Assembly (NCBI GenBank): GCA_021813325.1
Contig: JAKALA010000005.1
Location: 1-64,000 of the forward strand
Origin: a bacterium
GTDB taxonomy: Bacteria; Verrucomicrobiota; Verrucomicrobiia; Limisphaerales; UBA11358
DNA length: 64,000 nucleotides
Direction: 5' to 3'
The translations under genes were made by a program, and so were the position numbers. Of the stretch, positions 13,734 through 22,024 are shown one piece after another; the stretch's first letter is position 1; each line of letters opens with the position of its first letter. The notes beneath the pieces are model-generated. The model was not told the DNA's origin, ran no database searches, and saw only the letters and a program-made list of their open reading frames with translations.

Positions 13734-15608
13734 TCAGTTTTTAAACCGGACCACATACCACGTTAGCGGTCCTTCCCCAACTTTGAGCGTGGCTTTGGTG
13801 GAGGCAATCAATTCGGCCTGGTTTTTCTCCAACCACGTGTCAATGGTCGTTTTATTGCTGGCCAGGACACCTTCCGACACCACCAGGCAATCCACCTTTG
13901 AACGCATCAGTTCCGGCGGATCGTTGAAGAAAAAATGTTCCACCCGGCGGCTGCCATACGGCCGCCACAGCGAGATGTCACTGTCATCCGCCGTGCCCAT
14001 GAAGCCAACCACTTTGGTTCCCCGCGGCAGGAGCGCCCGCACGTCCGCCAAGGCATCAAAACGTCCGGCATAAGTGGTGTAAACGCGCAAGGCCCGATCA
14101 ATCAATTTTTGGTTCGGATGCTGATGATGCCATCTGGATAAAACCGTTTTCGCCGGCCAAAGCGGACGATCCGGCGACACTACCAAAACAGCCAAAGCGC
14201 TGATCACGACGACGCCCACCAGCACTTTCCGGGTCACGGTGCGAATCACCCGCAACAGCGCCGGGCCTTGTAAAAGCGAAGGAATCAGCAGCGCATAATA
14301 CGGCGCCACCAAACGCGCCGCCGTGGTCATCCCGGATTTGACACTGTAAGCCCCCAGCGAAATCCAGGCCGCCGCCAAAACGCCGCGCCTGAGCCAGGGC
14401 GGAATCGCCAGGGAAAAAATCAGTGGGGGTTTTGGAATTTTAGATTGAAACCAGAAAGTGCCGACGACGCCAACCGCCAGCAACAGGCTGATGCCAAAGC
14501 CCACGCCGGCCCAATCTTCCGTCGGCAATTCGCCCACCGCAAACAGCCCGTGGTCAAAATTGGCCGCCACCGCGTCGCGAACGCTTTGCGGCATCATCAA
14601 CGGCACATTTTGATTCCACCAGCCGGCCAAAGGGAAAACCGGCGGAGTCAAATTGTCCAAAGTCAGTTGAAAGGCATTCCCGGCCAGTCCGACCAGCGGT
14701 TGTTTAATTTCCAGATGCGAGGTCTCAATCGTAGCGCCTAGCCAGTCGTCGGTATGCACTTTGTTCATCACCGCGACCGGCAAAAAAGAAACCGCCGCCG
14801 CGATTATCGCCGCCGCGATCGTAACCGCCCAGTTTCGCCGCAGGATTGGCAGCCGTAAAACCACCAGCAGCAGCCACGGCAGCAGTAATGGCAATGTGGT
14901 CGCTTTGGTTCCGGTCATCAATGCGGCCGCCAAAATCGAATAGAGGAGGTCGCGCGACGGCCGCGTTTGCCAGGCCCGGCACCCAAAATCCATGGCCGCC
15001 AGCACCAAAATGGCGACAAAAGCATCATTCACAATACTGCCCGCTTGGAGTAAATAAATGTAGCCGGTGGGCAGCAACCACATCCATTGTCGGGCCACTT
15101 TGGGGCGGACTCCCAGGCGCGAAAACACACTGAAGGTCAAACCGGGTAGCAAGAGAAAAGGAATGAAATTCAGCAAAAACAACGCGCGGTCCGACCCGGT
15201 GAACAACAAGATCGGAACATAGAGCCATTCGAAGCCGCAGCCGCTGAAATCCATCCGCACCACCGGCGTATGAATCCAATGCCATTGTTCGTGGGCGAGC
15301 CAGTGCAAGACCCGCGGCACATGATACGTCAGCCCGGTGTAATTGCTGGGTGGATACAAAATTCCTCCCAGAAAAACCAACCCGGCCAAAACCAGGAAAC
15401 TAAACGGCAACGGACGGCGAAATCGCCGCAGCTTCATTTTAACGCCAACAAGCCCCAAGGACTTTCGCTGCCAGCCAATAAAAGCGACGAACATGGCCAA
15501 GCTGACCGCGCAACCCACTCGGTTCAGTTGTCCGAAAGCGGACAAACACCAGCCGGAAAGACTGGCATAAACACAGAAACACACCCAAAGCCGGACAAGA
15601 GGAAACAT
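13734..15608 (-). CDS. Multi-spanning membrane protein, GT39/ArnT-like glycosyltransferase candidate
   Basis: ATG 15606-15608 (MFPLVRLWVCFCVYASL) gives 624 residues; the ATG at 15686 abuts the terminator of the neighbouring small gene and is less likely. About 10-12 hydrophobic segments fill residues 1-480. A first loop after the third helix contains YPPSNYTGLTYHVPRVLHWL, and the charged motif VRMDFSGCGFEWL follows. An extracytoplasmic soluble domain of about 140 residues ends the protein. The topology (large membrane core with an acidic first loop, C-terminal soluble domain) matches PMT/ArnT-type transferases which use polyprenyl-phosphate sugars. It converges on the glycosyltransferase/methyltransferase pair. 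Family assignment rests on topology more than motifs. Confidence 0.65.
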   Translation of the reverse strand: MFPLVRLWVCFCVYASLSGWCLSAFGQLNRVGCAVSLAMFVAFIGWQRKSLGLVGVKMKLRRFRRPLPFSFLVLAGLVFLGGILYPPSNYTGLTYHVPRVLHWLAHEQWHWIHTPVVRMDFSGCGFEWLYVPILLFTGSDRALFLLNFIPFLLLPGLTFSVFSRLGVRPKVARQWMWLLPTGYIYLLQAGSIVNDAFVAILVLAAMDFGCRAWQTRPSRDLLYSILAAALMTGTKATTLPLLLPWLLLVVLRLPILRRNWAVTIAAAIIAAAVSFLPVAVMNKVHTDDWLGATIETSHLEIKQPLVGLAGNAFQLTLDNLTPPVFPLAGWWNQNVPLMMPQSVRDAVAANFDHGLFAVGELPTEDWAGVGFGISLLLAVGVVGTFWFQSKIPKPPLIFSLAIPPWLRRGVLAAAWISLGAYSVKSGMTTAARLVAPYYALLIPSLLQGPALLRVIRTVTRKVLVGVVVISALAVLVVSPDRPLWPAKTVLSRWHHQHPNQKLIDRALRVYTTYAGRFDALADVRALLPRGTKVVGFMGTADDSDISLWRPYGSRRVEHFFFNDPPELMRSKVDCLVVSEGVLASNKTTIDTWLEKNQAELIASTKATLKVGEGPLTWYVVRFKN

Positions 15609-15687
15609 TGTCAGCGGGGGACCATACGAAGATTTAAGGTTCGATTCAACGTCGTTCCTCCGGGTAAACGCAAACGTGCCCGGCATG

Positions 15688-15713
15688 AAAAAGGCCGTCC
15701 GAAGACGGCCTTT
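15688..15713 (-). terminator. Rho-independent terminator of the 35-residue basic protein gene
   Basis: On the minus strand GGCCGTC-TTCG-GACGGCC forms a perfect stem with a stable TTCG tetraloop, extended by AAA/TTT and followed by TTTTT. It lies about 20 bp after the small gene's stop codon and is one of the best terminators in the window. Confidence 0.88.
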
Positions 15714-15731
15714 CGCATGATCAGATCCGGC

Positions 15732-15839
15732 TCAAGCTTTTTTGGCAGCGGCAATTTTGGCTTTGACCGCTGCTTTTTGGCGTTTGATATAACTTTTGCG
15801 GCGCTGCTTGTGCTGGTCTTTATTATGTTGTTTTCCCAT
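15732..15839 (-). CDS. 35-residue highly basic protein
   Basis: ATG 15837-15839 opens a 36-codon frame ending in TGA. The product begins MGKQHNKDQHKQRRKSYIKR and continues QKAAVKAKIAAAKKA; 13 of 35 residues are Lys or Arg. A strong intrinsic terminator follows directly, so this is a complete single-gene transcription unit rather than a chance frame. The composition resembles small ribosome-associated or nucleic-acid-binding proteins, but I recognise no named family. It diverges from the SecD-head-like lipoprotein gene 45 bp away. The coding call is good; the function is unknown. Confidence 0.75.
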   Translation of the reverse strand: MGKQHNKDQHKQRRKSYIKRQKAAVKAKIAAAKKA

Positions 15840-15884
15840 ATGTTACTTTACTTTGGTCGCTGATTGCGATTTTGTGTCAGCACT

Positions 15885-16409
15885 ATGAATTTTTACACGC
15901 AACGATTCAACCTTTATTTGTTGGTCTTGCTGGCCGGCCTGATGGCCTTCACCGGCTGCAAAACCGGCAAAAGCGGCAAACATCTGGCCACCTTTAGGAT
16001 GCATATGGAGAATCGGGCCCAGGTGCCCGGCACCGGCAAAACCGTCTCGGTGCTCCGCTCCATGCCCGTGCTGGTAACCATCAATGACGATCCCTTTCTG
16101 ACCGAACGCAATGTGGTGGCCGCGCGCGTGTTGAATACGATCGCCGGGTGCGCCATCGAAGTGAAATTCGATGAAACGGGCACCTGGATTTTGGAACAAT
16201 ACACCTCGGCCAACACGGGCCGCCACTTCGCCATCTTCAGCCAGTGGGGCGAATCGGCCGAGGACGCGCGCTGGCTCGCGGCGCCGCTGATTTCCCATCG
16301 CATCTCCAACGGAGTTTTCTCGTTCACCCCGGACGCCTCGCCCGAAGAGGTTAAAAAGATCGTGGACGGCCTCAACGAAGTGGCCAAACAGATCGCCAAA
16401 GGCAAATAA
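15885..16409 (+). CDS. Lipoprotein with a SecD P1-head-like domain
   Basis: From ATG 15885 (MNFYTQRFNLYLLVL) the product is 174 residues. A lipobox MAFTGC ends the signal peptide, so the mature protein should be lipid-anchored. Residues after about 50 follow the order of the SecD/SecDF periplasmic P1 head: LTERNVVAARVLNTIAG, a beta segment AIEVKFDETGT, then TSANTGRHFAIFSQWG, LAAPLISHRISNGVFSF and SPEEVKKIVDGLNE. In SecD this reads as ltgrdv-a, v.l.fd..G, T..n.gr.lAIvld, sAP.I...I..G and ..ea..l...L. The translocon membrane part is absent. It precedes the M23 peptidase gene by one base, so they are co-expressed. The role is unknown; a peptide-binding or envelope function is inferred. Confidence 0.7.
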   Translation: MNFYTQRFNLYLLVLLAGLMAFTGCKTGKSGKHLATFRMHMENRAQVPGTGKTVSVLRSMPVLVTINDDPFLTERNVVAARVLNTIAGCAIEVKFDETGTWILEQYTSANTGRHFAIFSQWGESAEDARWLAAPLISHRISNGVFSFTPDASPEEVKKIVDGLNEVAKQIAKGK

Positions 16410-16410
16410 C

Positions 16411-17421
16411 ATGAGCGGTTTGATTTCCCGACTGGCCTCCGTCGCGCTGCTGGCCGTTGCCGCCAATCTGTCCGCGCAAACCCCGTTTCAATTTCCCACG
16501 GCCAATCATTTTCTCTATGAAACCGGCGGGGAAATCAAATTCCTGGCTCCGACTTCACCGGATCGCCCTTGGACCACCGGCAGTTTCGGCTGCGTGCGCA
16601 CTGACGGCTGGCAAATGCACGAGGGCTTGGACATTCGCAGTTTGCAGCACGACCGCAACGGCGAGCCGACCGACCCGGTCATGGCCGCCGCCGACGGCAC
16701 GGTGATGTATGTGAATTTCAAAGCCGGGTTGTCCAACTACGGCAAATACATCGTCATCCGCCATGTGATTGAAGGCTTGGAGATTTACTCGCTTTATGGG
16801 CACCTGAGCGAAATTGCCGCCGGCATAACGCCCGGAAAAACCGTTCGCGGGGGTGAGGTGATCGCCGTCATGGGCCGGACCGGTCAACGCATCAACAAAG
16901 ATCGAGCCCACGTCCATTTTGAATTGAATCTGCTGGTGAACGACAACTTCGCCGCGTGGTATAAACGCAATGCACCCGGCGAAAAGAACGACCACGGCAT
17001 GTGGAATGGCCAAAATTTGGACGGACTTGACCCGCTCGAAATCTTCGAAGGCGAGCGGCCCGGGGCCAGAAAATTCAGTTTGCTCAATTACGTCCGCAGC
17101 CAGACCGAACTTTGCCGGGTGCTCGTCCGCGCCACCAATTTCCCGTATCTCCGGCGCTACACGGCTTTGGTGCTAACCAACCCGGTGGCCGAAAAAGAAG
17201 GCGTTGCCGGCTATGAAATCGCCTTGAACTACAACGGCGTGGCCTTTGCCCTGATGCCGCGGGCCGCCAGCGAAATTAAAAGCCCCGCCAAAATCCAGCT
17301 TCTTTCCGTCAATGCCGCCGAATACAAGGCGCATCCGTGCCGCAAGCTGGTGGTGCAACACAGCCGGGGCTGGCAACTCACCGAAAAAGGCCGGCGCGAG
17401 GTGGAAATGTTGATCTACTAA
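16411..17421 (+). CDS. Secreted M23 family metallopeptidase
   Basis: The 336-residue protein has a signal peptide (ISRLASVALLAVAANLSAQ). The M23 (LytM-type) fold follows: first zinc ligands in WQMHEGLDIRS (His70, Asp74), the central strand ADGTVMYVNFKAG and YGKYIVIRH, then YSLYGHLSE, GEVIAVMGRTG, and the last motif AHVHFELN (His167, His169). All ligands and the catalytic His in YGHL are present, so it should be an active peptidoglycan endopeptidase. About 140 further residues after the catalytic domain have no family I recognise. The gene starts one base after the SecD-head-like lipoprotein gene, and pseudopilin genes follow. Confidence 0.92.
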   Translation: MSGLISRLASVALLAVAANLSAQTPFQFPTANHFLYETGGEIKFLAPTSPDRPWTTGSFGCVRTDGWQMHEGLDIRSLQHDRNGEPTDPVMAAADGTVMYVNFKAGLSNYGKYIVIRHVIEGLEIYSLYGHLSEIAAGITPGKTVRGGEVIAVMGRTGQRINKDRAHVHFELNLLVNDNFAAWYKRNAPGEKNDHGMWNGQNLDGLDPLEIFEGERPGARKFSLLNYVRSQTELCRVLVRATNFPYLRRYTALVLTNPVAEKEGVAGYEIALNYNGVAFALMPRAASEIKSPAKIQLLSVNAAEYKAHPCRKLVVQHSRGWQLTEKGRREVEMLIY

Positions 17422-17471
17422 ATTTCTGTTGCGCGATCCGGAAGACGGCCTAATTTTCCAGAAAAGCCAAA

Positions 17472-18278
17472 ATGTGTTCAGCCAACGCCAAACGAAGTCC
17501 GGGGCCAAAGATCGCCGCCGGTTTCTCGTTGCTGGAATTGGTCACGGTAATCGCCGTCATCGCCATTGTCGCCGCGTTTCTGCTGCCGGCGTTGAGCAAG
17601 GCGAAACAACGGGCCAAATCCATTGTCTGCTTGAACAACCTCAAGCAACTCCAGATCTGCTGGCACATGTATGCCCATGACAATGAAGATATTATTCCGC
17701 CCAACAATTTTGTTTACACCATCAGCGTGGGCACCTCCAAAGATCCGGTGCTCAACGAGGACGAAATGACCTGGTGCCGCGGCTTGGCTCCGCTGGACAC
17801 CAATGCCATCACCGAACAAACCTCCCTGCTCTTCAATTACAACCGCAGCCCGGCCATCTATCATTGTCCGGATGATCATTCCACAGTCAAAGATCATCCA
17901 GAAATGCCGCGGAACCGCAGCTACAACATGAGCAACAGCGCCAATTGCGCGGCGGACAATCATTTCCGCAAAACCAGCGAAATCAAAGTTCCCACCAGTC
18001 TGTTTGTTTTCATTGATACCGATGAAAATGGGATTTGGGATTCCACCTTTGGAGTCATTCCCGCCGATTATCCCTACTGGTCGGATTACTGGCTGGATAT
18101 TCCGGCCGACCGGCATCAACAGGGAGCCAACCTCAGTTTTGCCGACGGTCATGCCGAGCATTGGACCTGGCGCACCGCCAAGCGCGGACTGGAACTAGGC
18201 CAGCGCGCCCGCAGTCCCGATGATCTGGATGATGTGCGCCGCCTTCAGGCGCACATCAAAGGCGCGGGCGGCAACTGA
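17472..18278 (+). CDS. Type II pseudopilin-like protein (H-x9-DG family), copy 1
   Basis: The 268-residue protein has a prepilin signal: basic leader to Gly17, then FSLLELVTVIAVIAIVAAFL with Glu5 conserved, so a prepilin peptidase would cut after Gly. The mature part has the usual KAKQRAKSIVCLNNLKQL helix, a Cys-containing region (YHCPDDHS), and near the end the H-x9-DG signature in DRHQQGANLSFADGHAEHW. Verrucomicrobia and Planctomycetes encode dozens of such proteins; they are thought to form pseudopilus-like envelope structures, but their real role is unknown. It lies 50 bp after the M23 peptidase and 99 bp before a second copy. Confidence 0.9.
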   Translation: MCSANAKRSPGPKIAAGFSLLELVTVIAVIAIVAAFLLPALSKAKQRAKSIVCLNNLKQLQICWHMYAHDNEDIIPPNNFVYTISVGTSKDPVLNEDEMTWCRGLAPLDTNAITEQTSLLFNYNRSPAIYHCPDDHSTVKDHPEMPRNRSYNMSNSANCAADNHFRKTSEIKVPTSLFVFIDTDENGIWDSTFGVIPADYPYWSDYWLDIPADRHQQGANLSFADGHAEHWTWRTAKRGLELGQRARSPDDLDDVRRLQAHIKGAGGN

Positions 18279-18343
18279 TCTGCATCCTTCGGCAGACGGT
18301 CATGGCTCCCCGCCAAACATCGCTATTAATTCACTTGCGCCCA

Positions 18344-18364
18344 GGAAGGTTGGAACTACCTTCC
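18344..18364 (+). other. Stem-loop before the second pseudopilin gene
   Basis: A perfect 7-bp stem GGAAGGT/ACCTTCC (18344-18350 with 18358-18364) lies 13 bases before the ATG at 18378, where it could influence translation of the second pseudopilin. No T-run follows, so it is unlikely to be a terminator. Confidence 0.4.
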
Positions 18365-18377
18365 CTGAAAACGCCCC

Positions 18378-19313
18378 ATGGACCTGGCCACCCGCAACCA
18401 GTCATTGAGCAAATCCAGCACCATGGGTTTCACGCTGATCGAACTGCTTGTCGTTGTCGCCATTATTGGAATTCTCTCCGCCATGCTTCTGCCGGCGTTG
18501 ACCACCGCCAAACTCAAAGCCCAGGCCATCCAATGCATGAACAATCACCGGCAACTCGCGATCTCGTGGAAAATGTATGTCGATGACAATCACGATGTGC
18601 TTCCTTACGCCAGCCACTGGCCCTACGGACCGGCGGCATTGGATGAACAAAGCAAATTTGCCTGGGTCAGCGGACAAATGGATTTCAACCCCAAGAACCC
18701 GTCAAATTGGGATGTCAACCAGGACATCGCCAAAAGTCCGCTTTGGAATTACTGCGCCCGCAATGCCGGCATCTGGAAATGTCCCGCCGATCATTCCTAC
18801 GTCACGGTCAATGGCGTCGCCAAACCGCGGGTGCGCAGCATGTCCATGAATTTCTGGATCGGCGGTTTTGTGGGTTATGACGGCGGACTTTCCGGGGGAC
18901 TCGGCTGGGTGAATCCGTATCCTTACCCGGCGGGCACGTTGGGGGGGTCTCCCTGGCGCGTTTATTTGAAAATGAGCCAGTTCACCGATCCCGGTCCGGC
19001 GGGAACATTTCTGTTCCTCGACATGCGCGAAGACAGCATTGATTGGGGCAATTTTGCCACCGACATGACCGGCTGGCCGGATCATCCCGAACAGACCGGC
19101 TTCTACGATCTTCCCGGCAGCTATCATCATCGCGCCGGCGGATTTTCGTTCGTCGATGGGCACGCCGAACTCAAACGCTGGCAAGATGGCCGCACCCTGC
19201 CGCCGCTTAATTTTAACGGCGAAACCTATGACAGCTTTGCCTCGCCAAACAATCCCGACATCCTCTGGCTGCAACAACACGCCACCCGGCGCCAACCCGT
19301 TGCTTCACCATGA
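18378..19313 (+). CDS. Type II pseudopilin-like protein (H-x9-DG family), copy 2
   Basis: The 311-residue protein has the leader MDLATRNQSLSKSSTMG and the prepilin core FTLIELLVVVAIIGILSAML. The N-terminal helix continues KLKAQAIQCMNNHRQLA. Its middle has CPADHS as in copy 1, and near the C-terminus YHHRAGGFSFVDGHAELK has the H-x9-DG signature. A second ATG at 18423 (MGFTLIE) would leave almost no leader, so the first start is kept. The stop overlaps the start of the zinc-ribbon gene by four bases (ATGA), which ties both into one unit with the upstream pseudopilin. Substrate or partner cannot be inferred. Confidence 0.9.
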   Translation: MDLATRNQSLSKSSTMGFTLIELLVVVAIIGILSAMLLPALTTAKLKAQAIQCMNNHRQLAISWKMYVDDNHDVLPYASHWPYGPAALDEQSKFAWVSGQMDFNPKNPSNWDVNQDIAKSPLWNYCARNAGIWKCPADHSYVTVNGVAKPRVRSMSMNFWIGGFVGYDGGLSGGLGWVNPYPYPAGTLGGSPWRVYLKMSQFTDPGPAGTFLFLDMREDSIDWGNFATDMTGWPDHPEQTGFYDLPGSYHHRAGGFSFVDGHAELKRWQDGRTLPPLNFNGETYDSFASPNNPDILWLQQHATRRQPVASP

Positions 19314-19729
19314 CCACCGAACTTCCTCCTTCAACACCAGACGCCGAAGAAAAACAACTGTGCCTCAGTTGCCTGACACCCAATCATCTGGCGAACCACT
19401 TTTGCGCCAAGTGCGGCGCGCCCTTGACTTCCTACGCCGCCACGGCTCCGTTTGAATCGATTTTTGCCGAGGGCAGCGTCTATCGACAAGCTGCGGAACG
19501 CCCGCATAAATTTATCATTGTGCTGGGCATCTGGCTGATCTTTGGCGGAATGGCGCTGGGCGGCCTTGCCATCACCGGCTTCAGCCTCGCAGATCAAGAC
19601 AGGGTTCATTCCATTTTTGGTGCCCTGTTCGGCCTTGGTTTGATCATTTTCTCAGGATTGATCATCAGGAAAACTACCCGGAATTACCTCGCCAGAAAAC
19701 GAACGAATGAACAGGCTCCTGATTCATAA
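19310..19729 (+). CDS. Zinc-ribbon membrane protein
   Basis: The 139-residue protein has an N-terminal zinc ribbon with CLSC at about 18-21 and CAKCGAPL at about 32-39 (two CxxC knuckles, the double-zinc-ribbon spacing). Two hydrophobic helices follow: FIIVLGIWLIFGGMALGGLA near 70-89 and IFGALFGLGLIIFSGLII near 101-118, and then a basic tail. Such proteins are commonly annotated as zinc-ribbon domain-containing and have no assigned function. The gene overlaps the second pseudopilin gene by four bases, so the product may act in the same envelope process. Cytoplasmic placement of the zinc ribbon is inferred from the basic tail. Confidence 0.8.
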   Translation: MTTELPPSTPDAEEKQLCLSCLTPNHLANHFCAKCGAPLTSYAATAPFESIFAEGSVYRQAAERPHKFIIVLGIWLIFGGMALGGLAITGFSLADQDRVHSIFGALFGLGLIIFSGLIIRKTTRNYLARKRTNEQAPDS

Positions 19730-19834
19730 ATTCCAGCCGCCAATTTTTCGCGTCCGCAAAATTGCCGGTGCCATGGCTTGTTGGCGGCAAACCGCAGCCT
19801 TGGTTTCCCGGCCACCTCCCGCTAACCTTCCGGC

Positions 19835-20980
19835 GTGTTGACCGACATCAAATCTTTAAACCGCGACGAATTGGAGACCCTCTTCAACGACTGGAGCGAG
19901 CCGGCATTTCGCGTGAACCAGTTGCTGGACTGGCTTTACGCCCGCCGCGCCACGACGTGGGATTCGATGTCCAACCTGTCAAAACCGCTTCGCGAAAAAC
20001 TGCGCAGCCAGTTTTCCCTGAATTCACTTGTGTTAACCCGCAAGCAAGGTGCGCGCGACACCACGCAAAAATTTTTGTGGAAACTGGCCGATGGCGCGTT
20101 CATCGAAAGCGTCTTGATCCCGGCCAATCCCGCGCTCTATGGCGAAGCCAGCGATCGCCACACCCTCTGCATTTCCACCCAGGTGGGCTGCGCTTACGGT
20201 TGCCGTTTCTGCGCCAGCGGGCTGGACGGCTGGAAACGCAATCTGGGCGTGCATGAAATTATGGACCAGATTTTGGCCACCGAACGCTGGCACGCCGCGC
20301 AGCCCAAAGAGGAAAGTCTTGAGCCAGCCGCAAACCGCGTCGTCAACAACATCGTCGTCATGGGCATGGGCGAACCGCTAGCCAATTATGAAAATTTGCT
20401 GAAGGCGCTCAAAATTCTCAATGCTCCGTGGGGCGGCGGGATTGGCGCCCGTAAAATCACCGTTTCCACCAGCGGCCTGGCTCCGCAGATTCGTCAGCTT
20501 GCAAAGGAACCGCTGCAATTCCGACTGGCCATTTCCCTGCACGGCGCGACGGATGAAGTCCGCAACCGCATCATGCCGGTGAACAAGAAGTATCCGCTCA
20601 CCGAACTGGCCGCCGCCTGCGACGATTATCAGCGGGTAAAAGGACGGATGATCACGCTCGAATATATCTTGATCGCCGGCATCAACGATTCAATGGATCA
20701 AATCAAACCGCTGGCGACATTGGCCAAACGGCTCAACGCCAAGGTCAATTTGATTCCCTACAACACGGTCGAGGGGCTGCCTTGGGAACGGCCGAGCGAA
20801 CCGGCATGCGAAGCCTTTCACGCGGCGTTGGAAAAGTTGAATATCACCGCCACCCTGCGCAGAGAAAAAGGCGGCGACATTGATGCCGCCTGCGGCCAGT
20901 TGCGCCTGAAAACTGAGCGCGAGCTGGCCACCGGCGTGCCTTCAAATCAACTTACGGATTTGCCGCCAACAGCGCGTTGA
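19835..20980 (+). CDS. rlmN: 23S rRNA (adenine-2503-C2)-methyltransferase RlmN
   Basis: This is a 381-residue radical SAM enzyme. The cluster-binding motif is GCAYGCRFCASG with Cys119, Cys123 and Cys126. The family-typical VVMGMGEPLANYENLLKALK, KITVSTSGLAPQIRQLA and FRLAISLHGATDEVRNRIMP blocks follow, and near the end GGDIDAACGQLR has the methyl-carrying Cys353. RlmN makes 2-methyladenosine at A2503 of 23S rRNA and at A37 of some tRNAs. Length is typical. The start is GTG 19835 or TTG 19838; neither has a strong Shine-Dalgarno. The 3' end overlaps the convergent etfA gene by 29 bp. Confidence 0.96.
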   Translation: MLTDIKSLNRDELETLFNDWSEPAFRVNQLLDWLYARRATTWDSMSNLSKPLREKLRSQFSLNSLVLTRKQGARDTTQKFLWKLADGAFIESVLIPANPALYGEASDRHTLCISTQVGCAYGCRFCASGLDGWKRNLGVHEIMDQILATERWHAAQPKEESLEPAANRVVNNIVVMGMGEPLANYENLLKALKILNAPWGGGIGARKITVSTSGLAPQIRQLAKEPLQFRLAISLHGATDEVRNRIMPVNKKYPLTELAAACDDYQRVKGRMITLEYILIAGINDSMDQIKPLATLAKRLNAKVNLIPYNTVEGLPWERPSEPACEAFHAALEKLNITATLRREKGGDIDAACGQLRLKTERELATGVPSNQLTDLPPTAR

Positions 20981-21989
20981 CCTTCTGCATGACTTGGAAC
21001 GCGTCCGCCACATAAAGCACATCCGTCTTGCCCCGTGCCCAGCCGCAGTTGGCATCCAGGCTGATCGCCCGTCGTTCCGCAATGAAACGCCAGCCCACCG
21101 TGTGCGGCTCTTCGCCGTGGCAGCACGTCGAAAGCCCTTTGGGATGGCGCGGCGTCGCTCCGGTCTGCCCAATCTGGTTCAAATGCGAAAGGAACGGCAA
21201 GATCGCCTGGCCTTCCCCGCCCAAATCCACCAGCGATTTGCTGCTGCCCAAGGACGCCCGGCTGACTTTCAAGAAGTCGCGGATGAGATGTTCGGCTTCC
21301 GGCACATGCGTTTGACCATCCGCCTGCTTCTTGGTCCAGCCGGCCCCTGTCACGAAGAGCAATTTCGCATCGGGACGGATGGTTTGCGCATCCGCTGCGG
21401 GCGCGCGAACGCCCACCACTTTGGTCCGCAAACTGGCTTCGGGAATTTGCATTGAAATGACCTCCACCACCGCCGTTCCCGCGCCGCAATTGCACGGCGT
21501 CTGGCTTCCGGGATCAATGGCCACGATCCAGGGCCGCTGCGTGCGCTGAACCAGCGCTTCCATGCGTTGACGGTAATACCAACGACTGATGCCGATCACG
21601 CCTGATTCAGCAGAGATGCCGGTCACATGCGTGTCGGCCCGGCCGCCGAGGCGTTGTGCCAGTCCGGCCAGCACGCGGTTCCAGCGCGCGGTGGCGGGTG
21701 CAATGACAATGGTCGCCTGGGCAGATTTGCAAATCGCCTCGGCGGCGGCACAATCCGTGGCGTAACGAGGCTGGGCGAATTCAGCGCCGGTCACGCCGAA
21801 ATATTTCGTCGCCGGACAGGCGGCGATGGCATTGGCCGCCGCTTCCACATTGGTTCCGATCAATCCAACAACCAGTTTCGAATCCGGCGATGCCTGGTGC
21901 AAATTCACCGCCGCGTGCAGGGATTCACGAACCGTTTGGGCCGGTGAACCGTCGGCTTCGGTGTGGGCAAGAACAAGAATAGTTTCCAT
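20952..21989 (-). CDS. etfA: Electron transfer flavoprotein alpha subunit, divergent
   Basis: The 345-residue protein starts METILVLAHTEADG, the usual EtfA N-terminal strand, with an alpha/beta domain up to ~195. The C-terminal FAD domain has KLLFVTGAGWTKK, a SRASLGSSKSLVD segment equal to the canonical G-SRp-vD, and QIGQTGATPRHPKG equal to QVGQTG. After that the family normally has GISGAIQHLAGM and IVAINKD; here the positions read STCCHGEEPHTVGW and AISLDAN. The loop that contacts the FAD is thus altered, while the ending (VLYVADAFQVMQKVNALL) is normal. The gene lies 35 bp after etfB on the same strand. It is clearly an EtfA homologue but flavin binding may differ. Confidence 0.85.
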   Translation of the reverse strand: METILVLAHTEADGSPAQTVRESLHAAVNLHQASPDSKLVVGLIGTNVEAAANAIAACPATKYFGVTGAEFAQPRYATDCAAAEAICKSAQATIVIAPATARWNRVLAGLAQRLGGRADTHVTGISAESGVIGISRWYYRQRMEALVQRTQRPWIVAIDPGSQTPCNCGAGTAVVEVISMQIPEASLRTKVVGVRAPAADAQTIRPDAKLLFVTGAGWTKKQADGQTHVPEAEHLIRDFLKVSRASLGSSKSLVDLGGEGQAILPFLSHLNQIGQTGATPRHPKGLSTCCHGEEPHTVGWRFIAERRAISLDANCGWARGKTDVLYVADAFQVMQKVNALLAANP

Positions 21990-22024
21990 ATTGTTAGAAT
22001 AATTTTAGGCGCGATGCGGGGTTC

